From: Tessaracoccus caeni
GTDB taxonomy: Bacteria > Actinomycetota > Actinomycetes > Propionibacteriales > Propionibacteriaceae
Length of the DNA: 52,376 nucleotides
Assembly: GCF_029211185.1 (NCBI RefSeq)
Contig: NZ_JARGDO010000026.1
Coordinates: 1-52,376, forward strand
Reading direction: 5' to 3'
The translations under genes and the position numbers were made by a program. The notes below the pieces were generated by a model. That model saw only the letters and a list, made by a program, of their open reading frames with translations, had not been told where the DNA came from and ran no database searches. Below are positions 47,103-52,376 of this stretch, piece by piece (position 1 is the stretch's first letter; each line of letters begins with the position of its first letter).

Positions 47103-47864
47103 TCACAGCGAGAGTGTCGCCTCCAGGAGGGCCTGGGTGTAGGGGTGCTGCGGTCGGCGGAAGACGTCGTTGACCGCGCCATGTTCGACGATGCGGCCGG
47201 CCTCGACGACGACGACTCGCTGGCACTGATGGCGCACGATGGCGAGGTCGTGGCTGATCAGCACCAGCGCCAGCTCGCGCTCGGCGACCGTGCGGGTCAG
47301 CAGGTTCAGCACCTGGGCGCGCACGGACACGTCCAGGGCGCTGACCGGCTCGTCGGCCACGAGCAGGCTGGGGTCGCTGATCAAGGCACGCGCGATGGCC
47401 ACGCGCTGCCGCTGGCCACCGGAGAGCTGGTGCGGGAATCGACGCGCGTGCTCGGGATCCAGGCCCACGCCCTGCAAGGCGGCGCTGACCACTTCGGGAC
47501 CGCCACGGCCGCTATGCCAGCGGGTGCGGAGTGGCTCCGTGATGATGTCCCCCACTCGCATCCGGGGGTTCAGCGAAGAGTTGGGATCCTGGAACACCAG
47601 CGACGCCGACGAGCGCAGCTCGCCGAGACCGCGTTCCGACACCCCGACGATCGATCTGCCGCGGAACAGCACGTCGCCCACGGTGGGTCGGATGAGACCG
47701 AGCATCAGGCGGGCGATCGTCGTCTTGCCGGAACCGGAGCCGCCGACGATGCCGACCCGCTCCCCCGGCTCGATCGCCAGCGACGCGCCGGATAAGGCGA
47801 CGAACTTCCGTCCGCCGCGGTGATAGGTCACCTCGGCGTCGCGCACCTCGACCAGCGCCGTCAT
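47103..47864 (-). CDS. Dipeptide/oligopeptide ABC transporter, ATP-binding protein (DppF type)
   Basis: 253 aa. Walker A GGSGSGKT, signature [15 protein letters not shown], Walker B SLLVADEPVSALD, switch His in LVLISHDLAI. The C-terminus has the peptide-transporter tail (RPQHPYTQALLEA). ATG 47864 overlaps the preceding stop (ATGA). Last gene of the five-gene operon. Confidence 0.93.
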   Translation of the reverse strand: MTALVEVRDAEVTYHRGGRKFVALSGASLAIEPGERVGIVGGSGSGKTTIARLMLGLIRPTVGDVLFRGRSIVGVSERGLGELRSSASLVFQDPNSSLNPRMRVGDIITEPLRTRWHSGRGGPEVVSAALQGVGLDPEHARRFPHQLSGGQRQRVAIARALISDPSLLVADEPVSALDVSVRAQVLNLLTRTVAERELALVLISHDLAIVRHQCQRVVVVEAGRIVEHGAVNDVFRRPQHPYTQALLEATLSL

Positions 47865-48685
47865 CGGGGATCGTCCATCCGGTAGTAGTCCTGCACGCTG
47901 GGCAGCCGCTCGCCAGGTGCCACCGCGTCGATCCGCGCCGAGGCGATCAGGCCCTTGGTGTACGGATGCTGCGGGTTGCCGATCAGCTGCTCGATGGGGC
48001 CTTGCTCGACGATGCGTCCGTCCAGCATCACGGCCACCTGCGAGCACACCTCGCGCACGACGGCCAGGTCGTGCGAGACGAAGATCGCCGCGCGGTCGCG
48101 CAGCTGCTCGTCGAGCAAGGCGAGGATCTGCTTCTGCACCAGCACGTCGAGCGCGGTGGTGGGCTCGTCGCAGAGCACCAGACCCGGCTCGTTGGCCAGC
48201 GCCATCGCCACCAGCACGCGCTGCCGCTGGCCGCCCGACAGCTGGTGCGGGTAGCTCCCCGACACGCGCAGCGGGTCGCCGATGCCGACGCGTTCCAGCC
48301 ACGCGAGCACGTCGTCGCGGATCTGGCCGCGCCGCTCGCCTTGGTGCAGGGCGAGCACCTCGCCGATCTGGCGGCCCACCTTCATGGTGGGGTCGAGGGC
48401 CGTCATCGGTTCTTGGAAGATCATCGAGACCGACGAGCCGCGCAGCGCGCGATACTCCCGCTCGGGCAGGCCGAGGAGTTCCTTGCCGTCGAGACGGATG
48501 CTTCCGGTCAGCTGGGCGTGCGAGGGCAGCAGGCCCATGATCGCGAGCGCGGTGACCGATTTGCCGGACCCCGACTGGCCGATGATGCCCAGCCGATCCG
48601 TCGGGCCGAGGCTGAGGCTGATCCCCCGCACGGCCGGCCTCCCGTTGAAGGCGACGCCGAAGTCGCTGATCTCAAGCCGGTTCAC
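47861..48685 (-). CDS. Dipeptide/oligopeptide ABC transporter, ATP-binding protein (DppD type)
   Basis: 274 aa. Walker A GQSGSGKS, signature [15 protein letters not shown], Walker [13 protein letters not shown], switch IFVSHDLAV, and the family tail [13 protein letters not shown]. It pairs with the DppF-type subunit as a heterodimer to drive import. It starts at GTG 48685, overlapping the permease stop (GTGA); the long upstream frame is a shadow. Confidence 0.93.
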   Translation of the reverse strand: MNRLEISDFGVAFNGRPAVRGISLSLGPTDRLGIIGQSGSGKSVTALAIMGLLPSHAQLTGSIRLDGKELLGLPEREYRALRGSSVSMIFQEPMTALDPTMKVGRQIGEVLALHQGERRGQIRDDVLAWLERVGIGDPLRVSGSYPHQLSGGQRQRVLVAMALANEPGLVLCDEPTTALDVLVQKQILALLDEQLRDRAAIFVSHDLAVVREVCSQVAVMLDGRIVEQGPIEQLIGNPQHPYTKGLIASARIDAVAPGERLPSVQDYYRMDDPR

Positions 48686-49491
48686 GTCAGCTCCCGTTGC
48701 TTGGGGTCGAGGTGGTCGCGCAGCCCGTCGCCCAGCACGTTGAAGCCCAGCGTGGCCACCGCGATGGCCAGGCCGGGCCAGAGGGCAAGCAGCGGGTCGG
48801 AGAAGATGTAGTCCTGCGCGTCGCGCAGCATCCGACCCCACGTCGGGGTGTCCTGGCCGCTGCCTAGGCCCAGATAGGACAGGCCGGCCTCGGCGAGGAT
48901 GGCGATGCCAAAGCTGACGGAGGCCTGCACACCCATCAGCGGCGCGATGTTGGGCAGCACGTGGCGCCAGGCGATCTGCACGTACGAGATGCCGCTCACC
49001 CGGGCCGCCTCGACGTAGGTCTGGCTCATCACCTGCAACGTGCCCGCACGGGCCATGCGCACGAAGGCCGGCACCGTCGAGACGCCGATGGCCAGCATCG
49101 CCGTCCAGGTGGAGCCACCGAATGCAGCCGCGAACAGGATCGCGAGCAGCAGCGCGGGAAAGCCGTAGAGGATGTCGCTCAGCCGGGCCGGGATCTCCGA
49201 GACCCAGCCCGACGTCATGCCGGCGAAGATGCCGACCGGAACCCCGACGATGGCCGCGCCTGTGACCGACACGATGCCCACCAGCAGGCACATCCGGGCG
49301 CCGATCATCAGGCGCGACGCCACGTCGCTGCCGAAACCGTCGGTACCCAGCACGTGCGGCCAGCCGGGCGAGGCGGCCAGGTCGCCGGAGATCGCCGTCG
49401 GATCGAAGGGCGTCCAGAACAGGGACACGACGGCCAGCAGCACGACGGTGCCGATCAGGGTGGCGCCGAGGGCAAGGGATCCGTTCTTCAC
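48682..49491 (-). CDS. Dipeptide/oligopeptide ABC transporter permease (DppC type)
   Basis: 269 aa, six membrane helices after a large first periplasmic loop (FWTPFDPTAISGDLAASPG, then HVLGTDGFGSDVASRLMIGA), typical of DppC. The coupling loop is YVEAARVSGISYVQIAWRHV. It starts at GTG 49491, overlapping the dppB-type stop (GTGA). Confidence 0.93.
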   Translation of the reverse strand: MKNGSLALGATLIGTVVLLAVVSLFWTPFDPTAISGDLAASPGWPHVLGTDGFGSDVASRLMIGARMCLLVGIVSVTGAAIVGVPVGIFAGMTSGWVSEIPARLSDILYGFPALLLAILFAAAFGGSTWTAMLAIGVSTVPAFVRMARAGTLQVMSQTYVEAARVSGISYVQIAWRHVLPNIAPLMGVQASVSFGIAILAEAGLSYLGLGSGQDTPTWGRMLRDAQDYIFSDPLLALWPGLAIAVATLGFNVLGDGLRDHLDPKQRELT

Positions 49492-50456
49492 GATGCCTCC
49501 CGCGCACGTCGAAGGCGAGGGTCGATCACTTGATAGGCGAGGTCCACCAGGAAGTTGATGACGAGCACCGCCCACACCAGCACCAGAACGATGCCTTGCA
49601 CGACGACGAGATCACGCCCAGAGACGGCGATCAGCAGCTGCCGCCCCAGACCGGGCAGGGTGAAGACCTGCTCGATGAGGATCGCGCCGACGAGCAACGT
49701 GGCCAATTGCAGACCGATCACGGTGAGCAGGGAAATCGCGATGTTTCGCAGTCCGTGCCGTCGGAGCGCTCCGAGGTAAGACCAGCCGAGGGAACGCGCG
49801 GTGCGGAAGTAATCCTCGTGGATCACGTCGATCACGGCGGAGCGGACATAGCGAGACATCACCGAGGCCTGCACCAGCGCCAGCGACAGCACCGGCAGCA
49901 CGAGTGATCGGGCCCAGGCGACGATCCCCACCACCGACGCGGGCTCGTAGCCCCCGGCGGGGAGCCAGCGCAGCCGTACCGCGAACAGGAGCACCAGCAG
50001 GATGCCCGCCCAGAACGCCGGCACCGCCAGCCCGATCTGTGAGATCGCCGACACGATCACGCCGTCTAGGCGGTTGCGCCGCACTGCTGCATAGGTACCC
50101 ACGGGCAGCGCGACGAGCAGGGCGACAGCCATGCCGAAGGTGATGAGCCAGAACGAGACCCCGATCGTGCTGGCAATCACGGGGCCCACGGCCTGATGCG
50201 TGATCATCGACGTGCCGAAATCGCCCACCAGCACTCCACCCAACCACTCGCGGTAGCGCACGAAGAACGGCCGGTTGAGACCCAACGTCTCGCGGAGCGC
50301 CTCTACCTCACCCGGGGTGGCGTTGGTGCCAAGGAGAAGCTGGGCGATGTCGCCGGGAAGCGCATTGGTCACCCAGAAGATGAGCAGCGACGCTACGAGG
50401 AGACTCGCTGCCAACCACGCGACGCGGATCGCGACGCGGACGGCTATCCGGCGCAT
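49488..50456 (-). CDS. Dipeptide/oligopeptide ABC transporter permease (DppB type)
   Basis: 322 aa, six membrane helices. N-terminal LIFWVTNALPGDIAQLLLG and LRETLGLNRPFFVRYREWL are the DppB hallmark; the coupling loop is YFRTARSLGWSYLGALRRHG. It forms the channel with the DppC-type partner. 24 bp separate it from the substrate-binding gene. Confidence 0.93.
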   Translation of the reverse strand: MRRIAVRVAIRVAWLAASLLVASLLIFWVTNALPGDIAQLLLGTNATPGEVEALRETLGLNRPFFVRYREWLGGVLVGDFGTSMITHQAVGPVIASTIGVSFWLITFGMAVALLVALPVGTYAAVRRNRLDGVIVSAISQIGLAVPAFWAGILLVLLFAVRLRWLPAGGYEPASVVGIVAWARSLVLPVLSLALVQASVMSRYVRSAVIDVIHEDYFRTARSLGWSYLGALRRHGLRNIAISLLTVIGLQLATLLVGAILIEQVFTLPGLGRQLLIAVSGRDLVVVQGIVLVLVWAVLVINFLVDLAYQVIDPRLRRAREAS

Positions 50457-50480
50457 GATTCAGCATTCCTGCTCGGGTTG

Positions 50481-51995
50481 TCAGCTCCTCGAAGCAATAT
50501 TGGTGAGGTCGAAGGACAGTGAGCGCTGATCCTGGTTGACTCCCACGATGTCGGTGGTCGTGATCACGAGGTTCGGCAGCAGCCACAGCCACGCTGCGGC
50601 GGCGTCGTCGGCCAGCATCCGGACCGCCTCGGCCATGATCTTGGCCTCGTCCTCTGCCGGTGCAGCATCGGCTTGCGCGAGCAGATCCGCGAACTCCGGG
50701 TTCTGGTAGTTCCAGTAATAACCTTCGCGAACGAAGGCGGCAGCATCGCGAGGCTCGACGTGGGCCACCATGGTCAGGTCGTAGTCCTTCTTCGTGAACA
50801 CCAAATCGAGCCAGCGGTTGAAGTCGAGTTCCTCGACCTGCGCGGTGATGCCCACCTCGGCCAACTGGGCGGAAACGACACGGGCCGCCGCCGTCGCGTA
50901 GGGCGCGGTGGGCACGCGGAGCCGCAGCGTGAGGCCAGACTCATATCCGGCCTCAGCCAGCAGTGCCTTTGCCGCATCGGGATCGTAGGGCCAGCGGTCG
51001 CTCAGATCCTCGTACCACGGATCGTTCGGCGAAGCCATCGAGCCGAGCAGAACACCACGGCCCGCCCACGCAGAATCGACGATCGCCTGCTTGTCCAGCG
51101 CGTGGTTGATGGCCTGGCGCACCTCAGGCTTCGCGAGCGCCTCGTTCTCGTGGTTGAAGCCCAACACGATCTCACCGTCGGTGGTGCCTTCAAGGACGCG
51201 ATAGCGGTCCTCGTCGGTGAACTGGCCGAGCGACTGGGGCACGGTGAGGTTCGAGATGATGTCGAGCTGGCCCGACAGCATCGCGGTGTTCATGGCGTTG
51301 GGGTCGGCGTAGTAGCGGAAGTTGACCACGTCGAAGCGGGCCGGGGTGGCCCAATAGTTCTCGTTGCGCCGCAACTCGACCTTGGAGCCCTGCACCCACT
51401 CGCCCAGCACGAAGGGACCGGACCCCGCGGACACCGTCTCGAGGTTCTCCATGCCCGCCGGGTTGAAGACCATGCCGGCGGGAGTGGTGAGGTCGAACAG
51501 GAAGCGGTTGGACGGCTGCTTCAGGGTGATCTCGACGGCGCCGTTCCCGATCGCCTCCAGGCTCTTCACCGGCGCGAACTTCTCCAGGATCTGTCCTGTT
51601 GCGTCACCGTCGAGAATCCGCTGGAAGCTGGCGACTACGGCCTCAGCGGTGACGGGCGTGCCGTCCGCGAACTTCGCCGCATCGTCGAGCTGGAAGGTGT
51701 AGACCAGGTTGTCCACCGACCGCGTCCATTCCTCGGCCAGCAACGGCTTGATATTGCCCTCGCCGTCGAGCTTCACCAGTGTCTCGTAGACGTTGTAGAG
51801 CAGCACGAAGGGCGTTGCCGCGCCATCGACGGTGATCGGATCCATGCCTGCCGGCTCGATGGTCGCTCCGACGTCCAGAACAGAGGCCTGCGGAACTGAC
51901 GGCTCGTCGCTCGGCGTGGAGCAGGCACTCAGCAGGAGTGCGCTCAACAACGCGGCGACGACGCCAAACCTGAGGCTCTGGCGGCGCTTGGACAT
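50481..51995 (-). CDS. Peptide ABC transporter substrate-binding lipoprotein (SBP family 5)
   Basis: 504 aa. Signal peptide with lipobox LSAC (about residue 25), then a family 5 binding protein: YNVYETLVKLDGEGNIKPLL, LAEEWTRSVDNLVYTFQL, and DGTPVTAEAVVASFQRIL. It captures peptides or, in this family, nickel or opines; the exact ligand cannot be read. AAGGAG lies 7 nt before the ATG. First gene and probably most abundant product of the operon. Confidence 0.93.
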   Translation of the reverse strand: MSKRRQSLRFGVVAALLSALLLSACSTPSDEPSVPQASVLDVGATIEPAGMDPITVDGAATPFVLLYNVYETLVKLDGEGNIKPLLAEEWTRSVDNLVYTFQLDDAAKFADGTPVTAEAVVASFQRILDGDATGQILEKFAPVKSLEAIGNGAVEITLKQPSNRFLFDLTTPAGMVFNPAGMENLETVSAGSGPFVLGEWVQGSKVELRRNENYWATPARFDVVNFRYYADPNAMNTAMLSGQLDIISNLTVPQSLGQFTDEDRYRVLEGTTDGEIVLGFNHENEALAKPEVRQAINHALDKQAIVDSAWAGRGVLLGSMASPNDPWYEDLSDRWPYDPDAAKALLAEAGYESGLTLRLRVPTAPYATAAARVVSAQLAEVGITAQVEELDFNRWLDLVFTKKDYDLTMVAHVEPRDAAAFVREGYYWNYQNPEFADLLAQADAAPAEDEAKIMAEAVRMLADDAAAAWLWLLPNLVITTTDIVGVNQDQRSLSFDLTNIASRS

Positions 51996-52033
51996 GGAGT
52001 CTCCTTCGGGGACATCAACGCATGGGCGCGAAC

Positions 52034-52039
52034 AGTCTA
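52034..52039 (-). promoter_or_regulatory. Probable -10 box of the peptide transporter operon
   Basis: TAGACT on the minus strand would start RNA near 52027, giving a leader of about 32 nt that carries the AAGGAG site of the binding-protein gene. Confidence 0.35.
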
Positions 52040-52088
52040 ACCGGCAGACGCATCGTTGCTCCTGCGTTCTGCTCGCAGCGGAGTCTTA

Positions 52089-52250
52089 GAGATCCCGCAG
52101 GTAGGTGGCACCTACTGCGGCGCACTGGATGGCGACCTGGCTACGTTGTCCAACTCACCGGCATACCCAATGCAGGTTTCGTTGTCCGTCTTGCCATGTC
52201 ATCCATCCAGCACGTCCGTAGCTCACGGCACCACCTACCTGCGAAACCTC
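52089..52250. mobile_element. 162-bp MITE-like element with TTA target duplications
   Basis: Ends GAGATCCCGCAGGTAGGTGG (52089-52108) and CCACCTACCTGCGAAACCTC (52231-52250) are imperfect inverted repeats (16 of 20). Both are flanked by TTA (52086-52088 and 52251-52253), the expected duplication for IS1031-group IS5 elements. The interior has no frame. The ends match those of the IS element that begins at 52254. Confidence 0.75.
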
Positions 52251-52253
52251 TTA

Positions 52254-52376
52254 GAGATTCCGCAGGTAGGTCATGGTCGTCGGGTTGGTCGGGTGTCCCA
52301 GCGGTGGGTTGTCCAAGCGGTGCGGACGAGGCGTCGGATCACGATGACCGCGTTGGCCAAAGCGATGAATGCCTCG
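52254..52376 (-). mobile_element. End of an IS5-type insertion sequence (cut by window edge)
   Basis: It starts GAGATTCCGCAGGTAGGTCA directly after a TTA, matching the MITE end, and contains the 3' end of a transposase gene 17 bp inside. The rest lies beyond the window. Confidence 0.75.
52271..52376 (-). CDS. IS5 family transposase, C-terminal part (partial)
   Basis: 34 visible residues, including EAFIALANAVIVIRRLVRTA and WTTHRWDTRP, ending in a stop at 52271-52273. This is the typical C-terminus of actinobacterial IS5-type DDE transposases. Whether the gene is intact cannot be seen. Confidence 0.75.
   Translation of the reverse strand, partial: EAFIALANAVIVIRRLVRTAWTTHRWDTRPTRRP

Overview
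The window reads as a high-GC actinobacterial chromosome segment (Actinomycetota, probably order Propionibacteriales; the genus cannot be fixed from sequence alone). Evidence: a WhiB1-like regulator, an Mtb-type PdtaS kinase, bL37, the SigR/RsrA redox pair, a fused 2-oxoglutarate decarboxylase/E2 protein (Kgd) followed by a DUF6104 gene, a PduO-type cobalamin adenosyltransferase, and the actinobacterial order of the ATP synthase operon with DUF2550 behind atpC.

Layout. 1-4290 is an accessory left end: the tail of an unidentified gene, a 21-bp perfect hairpin, a large P-loop/TPR protein (395-3451), and about 840 bp of gene-less repetitive DNA. 4292-7908 holds a PadR regulator with its membrane partner, a secreted cyclophilin lipoprotein, cobalamin adenosyltransferase and DUF2550. 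7981-19845 is one long minus-strand block: rpmE, prfA-prmC-tsaC-wecA (overlapping), two small membrane proteins and atpBEFHAGDC. 19971-27558 continues on the minus strand with rho, a PiT phosphate transporter plus small partner, and the aspartate-family genes lysA-hom-thrB. 27638-34389 carries tRNA-Arg(CCG), a dispersed repeat, a GT87-type mannosyltransferase, kgd, a DUF6104 gene and galK. 34435-41750 contains whiB1, pdtaS, bL37, rsrA-sigR, doxX-aroA-rsgA and hisN, and strongly resembles the whiB1-to-rsgA neighbourhood of mycobacteria.

41751-45705 is a second accessory patch between hisN and serA: an AT-richer unknown membrane protein, a 150-bp nested palindrome, an 81-bp second copy of the serA 3' end, and a decayed IS1634-type insertion sequence that abuts the serA stop codon. 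45706-51995 holds serA and a complete dipeptide/oligopeptide ABC transporter operon. The right edge holds a 162-bp MITE-like element and the end of an IS5-type element in tandem.

Most of the core is growth machinery: ATP synthesis, translation termination, transcription termination, polyprenyl-linked glycan initiation, amino acid synthesis and thiol-stress control. Recurrent TANNNT boxes 6-8 nt before start codons suggest that many genes here are transcribed without leaders. The least explained parts are the P-loop/TPR protein, the dispersed inverted-repeat-bounded element, and the hisN-serA island. No CRISPR array, rRNA or complete prophage was seen.
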